This document shows, one piece after another, positions 8,317-17,597 of a stretch of 64,000 nt of DNA (positions are counted from its first letter, which is position 1; every line of letters starts with the position of its first letter). This DNA comes from Campylobacter concisus (GTDB lineage: Bacteria > Campylobacterota > Campylobacteria > Campylobacterales > Campylobacteraceae): assembly GCF_015229955.1 (NCBI RefSeq), contig NZ_JAAKYZ010000004.1, forward strand, positions 1 to 64,000, read 5' to 3'. Made by a program: the position numbers and the translations under genes. The notes under the pieces were generated by a model, which saw only the letters and a program-made list of their open reading frames with translations, did no database searches and was not told where the DNA came from.

Positions 8317-9094
8317 TCCCATCTATGTAATATCATTAAAAAGAGATGAAGAGCGAAGGCAAAATTTACAAAGACAATTTAAAAGATATGATGAATTTAA
8401 AATAATAGATGCAGTTGATGCTAAAAATTTTAGCGTCAATGAGTATTACAGCGCCATGATAGATTGCTTGTTAAAATCTTGCAATGAAGATTATAAATTT
8501 AAGATACCGCCATTAATTGCGACACCAGGTGAGCTAGCATGCACAATGTCACACATAAAAGCTTATGAGGATTTTTTACAAGGCAACGCGGAATTTACTT
8601 TAATATTAGAGGATGATGTTATTGGAAATGACGAGTTAATAAATGAGGCCTTTTTGCTATGCAAAGATATAAGTAGTGATAGCATTTTGATATGCGGTGT
8701 ACAAGATGGATTAAATAGTAGATTTCGTGCTTTTGGCAAAAAAATAAAAGAAAATTTATATCTTATCTCACCATACTCATACGCTAGTATATATAGAACG
8801 GCTGCTTACATTCTAACAAGAAAGAGTGCAAAAGCTCTGCTTGATTTTTACAAAGATGGCCTTTACGGAGCCGATAAATGGGAAGCGATCCTAAAAAATA
8901 CTGATCTAAAAATGTATTTTAGCAATATCTTTTCTCATCCAGAGGAGCTAAATAGCTCTAGCTTGGAAATCCAAAGAAAGCAAAAAGAGAAGATAAATTC
9001 TCTTTTTAAAAGATGTAATAAAAATTTCTCATACAAAATTTCAAGATTTTATGAAAAACATATAGCTAAAAATGAGAGAATTTTTACAAAGTAA
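8309..9094 (+). CDS. Family 25 glycosyltransferase, LPS outer core
   Basis: Family 25 LPS glycosyltransferase, a class that includes beta-galactosyltransferases of Neisseria and Campylobacter lipooligosaccharide. It begins PIYVISLKRDEERR, the GT25 N-terminal signature. A GELACTMSHIKAY box lies near residue 73, and the LEDDV metal/nucleotide motif near residue 98. I prefer the ATG at 8309, giving 261 residues, over the in-frame TTG at 8285, because the family starts just before the PIYVISL strand. It overlaps the kinase gene by 8 bases. The next gene is on the opposite strand, only 8 bases away, so transcripts converge here. Confidence 0.82.
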   Translation: MNNPIYVISLKRDEERRQNLQRQFKRYDEFKIIDAVDAKNFSVNEYYSAMIDCLLKSCNEDYKFKIPPLIATPGELACTMSHIKAYEDFLQGNAEFTLILEDDVIGNDELINEAFLLCKDISSDSILICGVQDGLNSRFRAFGKKIKENLYLISPYSYASIYRTAAYILTRKSAKALLDFYKDGLYGADKWEAILKNTDLKMYFSNIFSHPEELNSSSLEIQRKQKEKINSLFKRCNKNFSYKISRFYEKHIAKNERIFTK

Positions 9095-9102
9095 AATTTC
9101 TC

Positions 9103-9861
9103 CTAAGATTTTAGTGTTGAATATATTGAGCCCAAAAAGTCATTTTGATAGATAAATAGTGTCTTTTTTAGCCAACTTGCATCTTTTTTTACAGCTATAC
9201 GCCTTATGTCATCAAGCACACCATCAGGTTTATTTATCCCACGCTTTGTTGTGAAAAAAACCTCATAGCCAATGCTTTTTGCCACATTTTTTATCTCATC
9301 ATTAAATTTACCTCTTGGCCAGCAAAGTAGCTTGTCATCAAAGCCAAAATTTTTATACATAAATTCTTTGCACTTTGTAAAATTTTCTTTCATTTCACAA
9401 ATACCAAAATAATCATCAAAATGTGTGTAAGTATGCGAGTGAAAGTCGAAGCACTCTTTCATCTTTGTTATTTCTTCGTAGTTTAAAAAGACATCTTCAG
9501 GTCTAGTTGGTGCAGCATTTTTGTATTCGTTATGATCTAGCTCTATAAACTCGCCACTTTTTCTACTCGCCTGCTCTATCCAGCCAGCAACTAGAAAAAT
9601 AGTCGCTTTAAGATTAAATTCCTTGATAATAGGATATGCGTAGATAAAATTATCCTTCCAGCCATCATCAAATGTGATAAAGACACTCTTTTTAGGCACG
9701 CTAAGCTCACCTTTTTTATATGCCACAAACTCAGCAGAGCTTAGCGATTTGTAGCCATTTTGAGCCAAAAATTTCATCTGATCTCTAAACTCATCTACGC
9801 TACTTGCAATAAACCCACTTTTTTTAAGCACATGATGATACATTAAAACTGTTACGCTCAT
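9103..9861 (-). CDS. NodB-type polysaccharide deacetylase
   Basis: Second carbohydrate esterase family 4 protein of the locus. It starts VTVLMYHHV, the typical beta-strand opening of the family. TFDDGWKDN lies near residue 63 and FDFHSHTYTHFDD near residue 148, giving the catalytic Asp and metal His residues. CWPRGKFND near residue 196 supplies the usual Arg. There is no signal peptide, so cytoplasmic action is likely. It overlaps the GT4 gene upstream by 4 bases (ATGA). Compared with the copy at 7013-7810 it keeps the canonical Arg and differs in the middle insert, so the two may act on different sugars. Confidence 0.8.
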   Translation of the reverse strand: MSVTVLMYHHVLKKSGFIASSVDEFRDQMKFLAQNGYKSLSSAEFVAYKKGELSVPKKSVFITFDDGWKDNFIYAYPIIKEFNLKATIFLVAGWIEQASRKSGEFIELDHNEYKNAAPTRPEDVFLNYEEITKMKECFDFHSHTYTHFDDYFGICEMKENFTKCKEFMYKNFGFDDKLLCWPRGKFNDEIKNVAKSIGYEVFFTTKRGINKPDGVLDDIRRIAVKKDASWLKKTLFIYQNDFLGSIYSTLKS

Positions 9862-10907
9862 TTTGCAAGTTCCATATATAAATTTTGTGTGTTTTCTATC
9901 ATTTTTTCGATACTAAAAACCTCTTTTACGTACTCTCTGCCAAACTCACCCATCTGTTTTCTTAAATTTTTATCCAAGATGAGCCTTTCAAGTACTTTTT
10001 TTAGTCCCTCTTTATCGCCATTTTTAAATAAAAATCCACTCTTTCCATCACTCACTGCCTCACCAAGACCGCCCACGTCGCTTCCGATAGTGGCTAACTT
10101 GCAAGAAGACGCTTCAAGTAGCGCTCCACCGATCGCCTCCATCTCTGAAGGCAACACACAAATATCAAGAGAGCCCAAAAAATCGCTCACATCGGTTCTA
10201 TTTCCGAGCATAAAGATATTTTTTTTATCTTTTATATATTCGTGTAAATTTTTATTTTGTGGGCCATCACCTACGATAAAAAGGGCTGATTTTTCTAAAT
10301 TTAACTCGCTAAATGCATCGATTAAGAGCTTATGATTTTTAGCAGCTCTTAACACTGCAACGATGCAAACTCCAACTACGTCGTCATTTAAGCCAAATTC
10401 TTTTTTCATATTTATCTTAAATTCTGGCGTATATTTTTGAGTATCGATACCTGTATAAATTTTGATAACTTTTTCCTTTTTCACGCCTCTTTTTATAAGA
10501 TCCTCGCATACTGAGTCACACACGCCGACTACTTTTGTACTTAGATTATAAGGCAAAGGCGATGTTATAGGTAGCTGCAAATGCCTAGTGCGAACCACAC
10601 TAACACCACAAATTTTGCCTACGATAGCGCCTATGGTACCGTCCTTTCCTGAGTGCGTTGAGATGATTTTTATATTATTTTGTTTTACAAATTTGCAAAT
10701 TTTTAAAATTTCAAAGATATTAAAAGACTTTTTGAGATTAAACTCAACGAATTCACACTCTATTTGCTTCTCAAAGCTTTTTGAGCCAGGATTTAGCCCA
10801 TAAAAAACCTTAAATTTACTCTTATCTAGCCCATTTATCACACGCTGTGTACGGTGTTCTTGCCCACCAAATCCAAGAGAGCTTTCAAGCTCAAGTATAT
10901 TTATCAT
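9858..10907 (-). CDS. Family 4 glycosyltransferase
   Basis: GT-B transferase in the minus-strand half of the LPS locus. The N-terminus LELESSLGFGGQEHRTQ gives the glycine loop. The donor site is PSEMEAIGGALLEASSCK near residue 260 (E-x7-E), followed by SDVGGLGE. At 349 residues it is normal for the family. It lies 3 bases after the GT2 gene at 10911-11939 and overlaps the deacetylase gene by 4 bases, so the three minus-strand genes form one unit. Sugar specificity is unknown. Confidence 0.8.
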   Translation of the reverse strand: MINILELESSLGFGGQEHRTQRVINGLDKSKFKVFYGLNPGSKSFEKQIECEFVEFNLKKSFNIFEILKICKFVKQNNIKIISTHSGKDGTIGAIVGKICGVSVVRTRHLQLPITSPLPYNLSTKVVGVCDSVCEDLIKRGVKKEKVIKIYTGIDTQKYTPEFKINMKKEFGLNDDVVGVCIVAVLRAAKNHKLLIDAFSELNLEKSALFIVGDGPQNKNLHEYIKDKKNIFMLGNRTDVSDFLGSLDICVLPSEMEAIGGALLEASSCKLATIGSDVGGLGEAVSDGKSGFLFKNGDKEGLKKVLERLILDKNLRKQMGEFGREYVKEVFSIEKMIENTQNLYMELAK

Positions 10908-10910
10908 TTT

Positions 10911-11939
10911 TTACTCTTTAAATTCTTTCATTTTTTTATTTGACAAAAAGCCATTTATTGTATTAAAGATTTTTAAAATTTTTGATACATTTTCGTACGA
11001 TTTTATATTTTTTAGCACTTTAAGCAAAATTCTTTGTTTTAATCTAAGCTTTGAAAAACCAGATGAGTTTATGATGATATCGATATCTTCATAAAAAAGA
11101 TCAAGTGCCTTTACATAGCTACTATTTTTTAGATTTGGTCTCGCCGAAATAGCTGGCATATAGACGCTTTTTATCTTTCTAAATTCTAGATCAGGCACCA
11201 TTTCAAGAGCTAAATTTTTGTTTTTTAAAATTGAGATTATATCGTCATAAACAAATTTATGATCCATCACAGCTTTTAGCTTTTCAAAACCAGCAGTGTT
11301 GTTGTCTCCGATCTTATAATAATAAAATGCTTTATTTAACTTTACAAGAGTTTTTGAAGCGATAACATTTCTCACTATAGCGTGAAAATCTTCAGCTTGC
11401 GTGATCCCAACTGGAAATAAATTTTCTTTTAAAATTTTAGTCCTAATCGCCTTGTTTGCCGCATTATGCAAGACTTTGTTGTGCCTTGAGGCCAAAAGCC
11501 TTTTTAAATACTCGTTTTTATCGATTACGCCATCCTCTTTTGTCTCAAAATCCTTTAAAAGGAGCTTTTTATGACCATAGACCTTACACATATCTGTTAT
11601 CACTATGTCGGCATCAAATTTTTCTGAGATATCATAAACGCATGAAGCATAATCTTTTTCCACATAGTCATCAGCATCTACGCAGATAGTATATTTCCCA
11701 CTAGCTAGTAATATACCGTCATTTCTGGCAGCACTGACACCAGCATTGCTCTTTGTTTTTAATATTATTTTATCTTTATATTCTTCTAATATTTCTAGCG
11801 TATTGTCAGTACTTCCATCATTAATAACTATAATCTCAATATCATCCATGTCTTGAGATATAAGCGAATTTAAACAATCCCTAATGTGCTCTTTTTTGTT
11901 AAAAACAGGCACTACAAAGCTTATTTTCACATCAGGCAT
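10911..11939 (-). CDS. Family 2 glycosyltransferase
   Basis: GT-A transferase. The N-terminus reads ISFVVPVFNKKEHIRDCLNS, and VINDGSTDNT follows near residue 39. The metal-binding motif is CVDADDY near residue 94, and a catalytic ITQAEDFH lies near residue 187. The C-terminal 130 residues are basic and helical, as in CgtB-like LOS transferases of Campylobacter. It is the first gene of the minus-strand trio. The 86 bases between it and the divergent ligase gene must contain both promoters. Acceptor and donor are unknown. Confidence 0.8.
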   Translation of the reverse strand: MPDVKISFVVPVFNKKEHIRDCLNSLISQDMDDIEIIVINDGSTDNTLEILEEYKDKIILKTKSNAGVSAARNDGILLASGKYTICVDADDYVEKDYASCVYDISEKFDADIVITDMCKVYGHKKLLLKDFETKEDGVIDKNEYLKRLLASRHNKVLHNAANKAIRTKILKENLFPVGITQAEDFHAIVRNVIASKTLVKLNKAFYYYKIGDNNTAGFEKLKAVMDHKFVYDDIISILKNKNLALEMVPDLEFRKIKSVYMPAISARPNLKNSSYVKALDLFYEDIDIIINSSGFSKLRLKQRILLKVLKNIKSYENVSKILKIFNTINGFLSNKKMKEFKE

Positions 11940-12025
11940 GATACTTCCTTTTAATTTTTGTTTAATTGTATATTATTTTTAGTTCAGCAATGATAAAATG
12001 CCCACTTAAAATTTAAAGGATCTGC

Positions 12026-13198
12026 ATGAAAAACGATATTGTGTCTAAGCTCTACAATCTCTTTTTAGTTATCATCTTATTTACGCTACCAGTAACTGAA
12101 GGTTTAAAACAAATTTCACTTACACTTTTTGTCTTGGCTGGAATTTATATTTGCGTCAAAGAAAAAAGGCAATTTAAATTTGATCTCATAAGTATCTCAC
12201 TTTTTATCTTTGTTTTGGCTACTTTTATAAGTTGCCTTGTAAATGGAGTTTCTGCATCAAGAGCGCTTGATCCACTAAGGTGTATGCTATTTTTCTTTGT
12301 AGCCAGAAGTGTTGGCATAGAAAAAATAAATTTTAAATTTTTATTTTTTGCCTTATTTGCTGGTTTTATCGTTGCATTTATTCCAGCTTGTGTTAAGAAA
12401 TTTACTTCAAGTGATCCGACTGCACTTTTTGAGCTTAAATCAATAGGACACGTAAATCATAGCGCTATTTTTATGCTACTAGTTTTTTGTGTAGCATTAG
12501 TTTCGATAAATAGCAAAGAAATTTTTGAAAAGTATATAGGCATAAGTGTTGCCGGAATTTGCGTCCTTGGAATAATGATAGCTGGCTCTAGAGCTACAAT
12601 GTATCTTTTGCCAATCATTATTTTTACTTACTTGCTTTTTGAAATTTTAAATAAACAGATAAAAATAAAATTTTTATTAAGTTTGATAATTTTATTTGGT
12701 GTAATAGCTATTTCTTATATGTACATATCAACAAATATCACTCAAGATCAAAGATTGTATAGTCAACTAACAAAGGGGGTCACTGGATCAGAGACTAGAT
12801 ATCCAATCTTTGCTAGTGCATTTTATACGTGGTTAGAACACCCTTTATTTGGGATAGGTTCTGGTGAGTTTAAGATCATTGATATAACAAAATATTTTCC
12901 AGGCAATGTTGAAGTTCATGTTAGTCATGCACACAATACCTTTTTAACATTTTTAACAGAAAAGGGCATCGTTGCCTTGCTTGCATATTTGGTATTTCAA
13001 CTATCACTATTTATAAAATTCATTAAAGATTTTAGACAAAATAGCATAGTTTTTCTTGCACTTTTAATGCTTATGGCTAATAATATAATTTCACTTGCAA
13101 ATACAACATTTCACCATGAAAATGCACTTTTAATGCTACTATTTTGGGCTCTAGCTTTAAGTGCGATAGATGAAAAATCGACCTTAAAAATTAGCTAA
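12026..13198 (+). CDS. waaL: O-antigen ligase/polymerase family membrane protein (WaaL-like)
   Basis: Multi-pass inner membrane protein, about 10-12 hydrophobic segments over 390 residues, with a periplasmic loop at about residues 250-310. The Wzy_C/WaaL signature is there: EHPLFGIGSGEF near residue 270 and VSHAHNTFLTFLTEKG near residue 300, which contains the conserved His. WaaL joins undecaprenyl-linked O-antigen to lipid A-core in the periplasm. Wzy polymerases share this fold, but its place at the end of a core locus favours ligase. The ribosome site AAAGGA lies 6 bases before the ATG. A perfect hairpin follows the gene. Confidence 0.75.
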   Translation: MKNDIVSKLYNLFLVIILFTLPVTEGLKQISLTLFVLAGIYICVKEKRQFKFDLISISLFIFVLATFISCLVNGVSASRALDPLRCMLFFFVARSVGIEKINFKFLFFALFAGFIVAFIPACVKKFTSSDPTALFELKSIGHVNHSAIFMLLVFCVALVSINSKEIFEKYIGISVAGICVLGIMIAGSRATMYLLPIIIFTYLLFEILNKQIKIKFLLSLIILFGVIAISYMYISTNITQDQRLYSQLTKGVTGSETRYPIFASAFYTWLEHPLFGIGSGEFKIIDITKYFPGNVEVHVSHAHNTFLTFLTEKGIVALLAYLVFQLSLFIKFIKDFRQNSIVFLALLMLMANNIISLANTTFHHENALLMLLFWALALSAIDEKSTLKIS

Positions 13199-13211
13199 TG
13201 CTCCAACACGC

Positions 13212-13247
13212 CTCAACCGTTTCAAATTTTACAAAGAAACGGTTGAG
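13212..13247. terminator. 12-bp perfect hairpin between convergent waaL and uvrA
   Basis: Arms CTCAACCGTTTC (13212-13223) and GAAACGGTTGAG (13236-13247) pair perfectly around a 12-base AT-rich loop. It fills the gap between two convergent genes and a T-rich stretch follows on the plus strand, so it is probably a terminator serving both directions. Confidence 0.6.
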
Positions 13248-13255
13248 CTAAATTT

Positions 13256-16084
13256 CTACTTTTTCTTCATTTCCTCAAGCTCTTGTGCCAGAAATTCTCC
13301 AGTGTAGCTACCAGTTTTTTTATAGTTTTTAGCTACTTCTTTTACGTTGCCGCACGCTATCACTTTACCGCCCTTTGCGCCGCCCTCTGGTCCCATATCT
13401 ACGATATAGTCGCAGTTTTTGATAACATCCATATTATGCTCGATCACAAAGACTGAATTTCCAAGATCAACTAAGTGATTTAGCACCTTTACTAGCCTAT
13501 CGACATCGGCAAAATGAAGCCCAGTCGTTGGCTCATCAAGGATATAAAGCGTATTTCCGGTATCGCTTCTGCTAAGCTCTTTTGCTAGCTTTACGCGCTG
13601 CGCCTCGCCGCCGCTAAGTGTGACTGCATTTTGTCCAAGCGTGATGTAGCCAAGCCCCACGTCTTGCAGTGTGGTAAGTTTTGAAGCGATCTTTGGCACA
13701 GCCTTGAAAAACTCAACCGCCTCATCTATGCTCATATTTAGTACTTCGGCGATGTTTTTGCCTTTGTATAAAATTTCCAAGGTTTGGGCGTTGTATCTAG
13801 CGCCATTACAAACGTCACAAACCACGTTTATATCAGGTAAAAAATGCATCTCGATCGTGATCTCACCCTCACCTTGGCACTTCTCGCAGCGCCCACCTTT
13901 GACGTTAAAGCTAAAGCGCCCTATTTTATAGCCTCTAAGCTTGGCCTCTTTGGTCTGTGCAAACAAATTTCTTATCTCATCCATCACACCAGTATATGTC
14001 GCTGGATTTGATCGTGGAGTACGGCCGATCGGGCTTTGATCGAGGTATATGACCTTGTCTAAATTTTCAAGTCCACTTAAATTTACCCCAGCTATCTTTT
14101 TTACCTTTTTTGCTCTATTTAGCTGTTCCTGCGCCTCTGGAAGCAAGGTCTGAAGTATTAGCGAGCTCTTGCCAGATCCTGAAACGCCAGTGATACCTAC
14201 AAGGTTTCTAAGCGGAAATTTCGCGGTTAAATTTGAGATATTATTGATATTTACATTTGAAATTTCGAGCCACTTCTCAGCTTTTCTATTTTTTTGATAG
14301 TCGATCTTTTTCTTACCGTTTATGTATTGTGCGGTCTGAGTGTTTGAGCTTAAAAGCTCTTTTGCCATGCCAGCAAAGACCACATTACCACCAAATTTAC
14401 CAGCTCCAGGGCCGATATCTACGATAAAATCAGCCTCTTCTATCGTCTTTTTATCATGCTCGACGACGATTACAGAGTTGCCTTTGGCTTGTAAATTTCT
14501 AAGCGTTTTTATGAGTTTTAGTGTATCTCGCTCGTGTAGGCCAATACTTGGCTCATCAAGCACGTACATGACGCCACTTAGCCCACTTCCTATCTGGCTG
14601 GCGATCCTGATGCGCTGTGCCTCGCCACCGCTGATCGTCCTAGCATCACGTCCAAGCGACAAGTAGCCAAGCCCCACGTCATACAAAAAGAAAAGCCTCT
14701 CGTTGATCTCTTTTAAGATAGGCTTTGCGATCGCCTTGTCATAGTCGCTAAGATATGCGAAATTTTTCTCATTCGAGAAAAAAGCGGTGCAGTTTTCTAT
14801 GCTCATATCTAAAATTTCACCAAGTCCAAGGCCAGCGACCTTGACTGCTAAACTTTGAGGCTTTAGCCTGTGACCGTTACAAGCATCACAAATTTTCTCA
14901 CTCATATACTCATCAAAGTCTTTATAATCCTTCAAAAGCCCGTGTGAAATTTTAACAACACCATCAAACTTTCTAAGTAGTTTATTTCGCTTCCAAAAAA
15001 ACTCAACTTCTTTGACATTTCCATATAAAACAAGCCTCTTTTCATCTTCGCTAAGCTCACAATAAGGCTTTTTGATATCGATGCCATTTTGCTCGCAAAA
15101 AGCAAGTAAAAATTTATAATAATAGCTCATGTTATAGCCATAAAGTAGCTTGATAGCACCGTTTTCTATCGACTTTTCTTCATCGATGATCTTGCTCATA
15201 TCTAGGCTATATCTTATGCCAAGTCCGTCGCAGTGCTCGCAAGCACCCTTTGGTGAGTTAAAGCTAAAACTAAGTGGCTCAAGCGGCGTAAATGAAATTT
15301 TACAATCAAAACAAGCCATGTGCTCGCTGTAATGTATAAAGCTCTCTTTTAAGCCCAGCTCATCAGCATTTGCGATCTCTATCTCGACCTCGCCAAAGCT
15401 CTCATTTAGCGCCTTTTCCACGTCGCTTGCAAGGCGCTCGTGATTTTGCTCATCAATAGCGATCCTATCAACGATGACCTTTATCGTGTGTTTTTTCGTT
15501 TTAGCTAGCTCGATCTCCTCATCAAGCCTCACCACCACGCCATCTATTTGCGCTCTGACAAAGCCTTTTTGGCGTAAATTTTCGATCAAATCCGCCCATG
15601 TGCCCTTTTTCTCACGAACTAGCGGCGCATAGATGATCACTTTTGCGCCAAGTGGGAGCTTTGAAATTTCATTTATGATGTCGCTTGCACTCATTTTTGA
15701 GATAGGTTTGCCACATTTATGGCAGTGCTGCACGCCAACCCTTGCGTATAAAAGCCTTAGATAATCATAAATTTCAGTGATCGTGCCAACCGTCGAACGA
15801 GGGTTTTTAGAAGTCGTCTTTTGATCGATCGCGATTGCAGGCGTCAAACCCTCGATCTTATCAACATCTGGCTTGCCTACACGATCTAAAAACTGCCTAG
15901 CATAGCTGCTAAGGCTCTCCATGTATCTGCGCTGCCCCTCAGCATAGAGCGTGTCAAAGGCTAGCGTGCTCTTGCCGCTTCCGCTAAGACCGGTAAAAAC
16001 TACTAATTTATTTTTAGGAATTTTAAGATTTATATTTTTTAAGTTATGTTCCCTTGCGCCAGTTATTTCAATAATATCGTTCAT
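13256..16084 (-). CDS. uvrA: Excinuclease ABC subunit A
   Basis: DNA damage recognition ATPase of nucleotide excision repair, which acts as a dimer with UvrB. It has two ABC modules: Walker A GLSGSGKST near residue 32 and GVSGSGKSS near residue 640, with SGGEAQR signatures near residues 490 and 830. Zinc-binding CxxC pairs are present (CHKCGK near residue 120, CDACNGHR near residue 398, CEKCQGEGE near residue 745). Its 942 residues are normal. It is a lone minus-strand gene between the LPS locus and fdxA. The start is a clear ATG. Confidence 0.97.
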   Translation of the reverse strand: MNDIIEITGAREHNLKNINLKIPKNKLVVFTGLSGSGKSTLAFDTLYAEGQRRYMESLSSYARQFLDRVGKPDVDKIEGLTPAIAIDQKTTSKNPRSTVGTITEIYDYLRLLYARVGVQHCHKCGKPISKMSASDIINEISKLPLGAKVIIYAPLVREKKGTWADLIENLRQKGFVRAQIDGVVVRLDEEIELAKTKKHTIKVIVDRIAIDEQNHERLASDVEKALNESFGEVEIEIANADELGLKESFIHYSEHMACFDCKISFTPLEPLSFSFNSPKGACEHCDGLGIRYSLDMSKIIDEEKSIENGAIKLLYGYNMSYYYKFLLAFCEQNGIDIKKPYCELSEDEKRLVLYGNVKEVEFFWKRNKLLRKFDGVVKISHGLLKDYKDFDEYMSEKICDACNGHRLKPQSLAVKVAGLGLGEILDMSIENCTAFFSNEKNFAYLSDYDKAIAKPILKEINERLFFLYDVGLGYLSLGRDARTISGGEAQRIRIASQIGSGLSGVMYVLDEPSIGLHERDTLKLIKTLRNLQAKGNSVIVVEHDKKTIEEADFIVDIGPGAGKFGGNVVFAGMAKELLSSNTQTAQYINGKKKIDYQKNRKAEKWLEISNVNINNISNLTAKFPLRNLVGITGVSGSGKSSLILQTLLPEAQEQLNRAKKVKKIAGVNLSGLENLDKVIYLDQSPIGRTPRSNPATYTGVMDEIRNLFAQTKEAKLRGYKIGRFSFNVKGGRCEKCQGEGEITIEMHFLPDINVVCDVCNGARYNAQTLEILYKGKNIAEVLNMSIDEAVEFFKAVPKIASKLTTLQDVGLGYITLGQNAVTLSGGEAQRVKLAKELSRSDTGNTLYILDEPTTGLHFADVDRLVKVLNHLVDLGNSVFVIEHNMDVIKNCDYIVDMGPEGGAKGGKVIACGNVKEVAKNYKKTGSYTGEFLAQELEEMKKK

Positions 16085-16258
16085 TAAATTTATACAACCT
16101 TTTTAAAATTTTAATCTGTAAATTTAGTCTAAAAGTGATAAAAGATTTATAAAGTAGTTTTTCTAAAATTTAAGATCGTAGTTAAATTTAAGGGCTTATT
16201 TATATCATTTTCAGCTTTTTTTGATATTCTACGCCAAATTTTAATCTAAGGAGAAAAA

Positions 16259-16543
16259 ATGTCTGTAAAAATAACTGATATATGCATAAGCTGTGGTTCA
16301 TGTATTGATGAATGCCCAGTTTCAGCTATCGTTGATGATAGCGACAACCCAACTGGAGCAGATACATACTATGTTTATTCAAACAAATGCGTTGAGTGCG
16401 TAGGCTACAACGATGAGCCAGCCTGTGCATCCGCCTGTCCAACTGATGGTTGTATTGTATGGGACGCTGTTGTAGCGGGACAACCTTCACGCGATCAGAT
16501 CGGTGCTGATGCACGCAATGGTTCTATTCCAGTTATTCAATAA
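16259..16543 (+). CDS. fdxA: 2[4Fe-4S] ferredoxin
   Basis: Small electron carrier with two cysteine sets. CISCGSCIDECP (residues 9-20) is the classic CxxCxxCxxxCP set. The second set, CVECVGYNDEPACASACP near residue 38, has an eight-residue spacer between its second and third Cys, as in Allochromatium-type/YfhL ferredoxins. At 94 residues it is normal. The ribosome site AAGGAG lies 6 bases before the ATG. A hairpin terminator follows, so it is probably monocistronic. In C. jejuni, fdxA beside ahpC is iron-regulated; whether this holds here is not visible. Confidence 0.92.
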   Translation: MSVKITDICISCGSCIDECPVSAIVDDSDNPTGADTYYVYSNKCVECVGYNDEPACASACPTDGCIVWDAVVAGQPSRDQIGADARNGSIPVIQ

Positions 16544-16557
16544 ATTGATAAATTTTG

Positions 16558-16584
16558 GGCTCAATTTGAGCCTATTTTATTTTT
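16558..16584 (+). terminator. Rho-independent terminator after fdxA
   Basis: GGCTC (16558-16562) and GAGCC (16568-16572) pair around AATTT and are followed by TATTTTATTTTT. This is a short but typical intrinsic terminator, placed 15 bases after the ferredoxin stop. Confidence 0.65.
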
Positions 16585-16597
16585 AAGCTTTATTTGA

Positions 16598-16603
16598 TAT
16601 AAT
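16598..16603 (+). promoter_or_regulatory. -10 element of ndk promoter
   Basis: TATAAT preceded by TTTGA within a T-rich stretch, 42 bases before the ndk ATG and just after the fdxA terminator. This fits the Campylobacter sigma-70 promoter type, which has a strong extended -10 and no clear -35. Confidence 0.6.
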
Positions 16604-16645
16604 TGCCAACTTCAATTTAAATAACCTAGATTTGAGGAAAAATTT

Positions 16646-17059
16646 ATGCAAAGAACACTTTCTATTATTAAGCCTGATGCTGTTAAGAAAAATGTTGTTG
16701 GAAAGATTATAGATAGATTCGAAAGTAATGGCTTAAGGATCGCAGCTGCAAAGAAAATCCAACTTAGCAAATGCGATGCAAAAGCATTTTACGCTGTTCA
16801 TAAAGATAGACCATTTTTTAATGATTTGGTTGAATTTATGATTAGTGGACCAGTTGTGGTTATGGTACTTGAAGGTGAAAATGCTGTTGCTAAAAACCGT
16901 GAGCTTATGGGTGCTACCAACCCAAAAGAAGCAACTCCTGGTACTATAAGGGCTGATTTTGCCGATAGCATTGATGCAAATGCAGTTCACGGAAGTGATA
17001 GTCTAGAAAATGCTGTGAATGAAATAAATTTCTTTTTTGCTTCAAGAGAAATTTGCTAA
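16646..17059 (+). CDS. ndk: Nucleoside diphosphate kinase
   Basis: Exchanges gamma-phosphate between NTPs and NDPs in the cytoplasm through a phospho-histidine. The active-site NAVHGSDS places the catalytic His at residue 115. The N-terminus [11 protein letters not shown] is the family signature, and [15 protein letters not shown] is the conserved nucleotide-binding loop. Its 137 residues are the normal length. The ribosome site GAGG lies 9 bases before the ATG. It heads a run with DUF177, rpmF, plsX and fabH. Confidence 0.96.
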   Translation: MQRTLSIIKPDAVKKNVVGKIIDRFESNGLRIAAAKKIQLSKCDAKAFYAVHKDRPFFNDLVEFMISGPVVVMVLEGENAVAKNRELMGATNPKEATPGTIRADFADSIDANAVHGSDSLENAVNEINFFFASREIC

Positions 17060-17075
17060 TTTTAGGTCAAGAAAA

Positions 17076-17435
17076 TTGATTATATCTTTTTCTAAAATAG
17101 CAAACAAAGATATAAACTTTGAGCTAGTAGGAAATGATAATTTAGTTTTTATTGGAATTTTAAAAAGAAAAGACCCTTTTTTGGTAAAATGCCAAGGCAA
17201 AATAAAAGGGAATATAAATTATGTTTGTGATCGATGCGGTGAAGCATTTATGTTACCTATCGATCAAGATGTAGAGCTAAATTTAAGTGACGGTATTTAT
17301 AAAGATAGCGAAAATGAGCTTAGCGATACGATGGAATTTTTTGATGGCAATATTGATTTAAAAGAAGTCTTTGAGAGTGAGTTAGAAGCTTTTAAAAGCG
17401 ATTATTTCTATTGTGAAAAATGTAAAAATTTATAA
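17076..17435 (+). CDS. DUF177/YceD family protein
   Basis: A 119-residue member of the YceD family, which is almost always encoded just before rpmF and is linked to 23S rRNA/50S maturation or stability. Two CxxC pairs are visible (CDRCGEA near residue 50 and CEKCKNL at the very end), suggesting a zinc site. I chose the TTG at 17076 (AGG upstream), which gives IISFSKI as the opening. A TTG at 17037 would overlap ndk by 23 bases. The stop is 12 bases before rpmF. Confidence 0.75.
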   Translation: MIISFSKIANKDINFELVGNDNLVFIGILKRKDPFLVKCQGKIKGNINYVCDRCGEAFMLPIDQDVELNLSDGIYKDSENELSDTMEFFDGNIDLKEVFESELEAFKSDYFYCEKCKNL

Positions 17436-17447
17436 AGGAGAGTAAAA

Positions 17448-17594
17448 ATGGCAGTACCAAAGCGAAGAGTGAGTCATTCTCGTGCAGCAAAACGCAGAAC
17501 ACATTATAAAGTTACACTTCCAGTACCTGTAAAAGACAAAGATGGTTCTTGGAAAATGCCTCACCGCATAAACAAAACTACAGGTGAATATTAA
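17448..17594 (+). CDS. rpmF: 50S ribosomal protein L32
   Basis: A 48-residue basic ribosomal protein starting [12 protein letters not shown], with the L32 core AAKRRTHYK after it. AAGGAG lies 7 bases before the ATG. This lineage's form lacks the C-terminal zinc cysteines: no Cys is present. It sits between DUF177 and plsX, the classic rpmF-plsX-fabH arrangement that couples ribosome and fatty acid synthesis genes. Confidence 0.95.
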   Translation: MAVPKRRVSHSRAAKRRTHYKVTLPVPVKDKDGSWKMPHRINKTTGEY

Positions 17595-17597
17595 AAT

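Noticed and set aside
9889-10335. Plus-strand frame of 148 codons inside the GT4 gene
   Set aside because: Low-complexity Ser/Phe/Pro translation opposite a real glycosyltransferase; no start signals.
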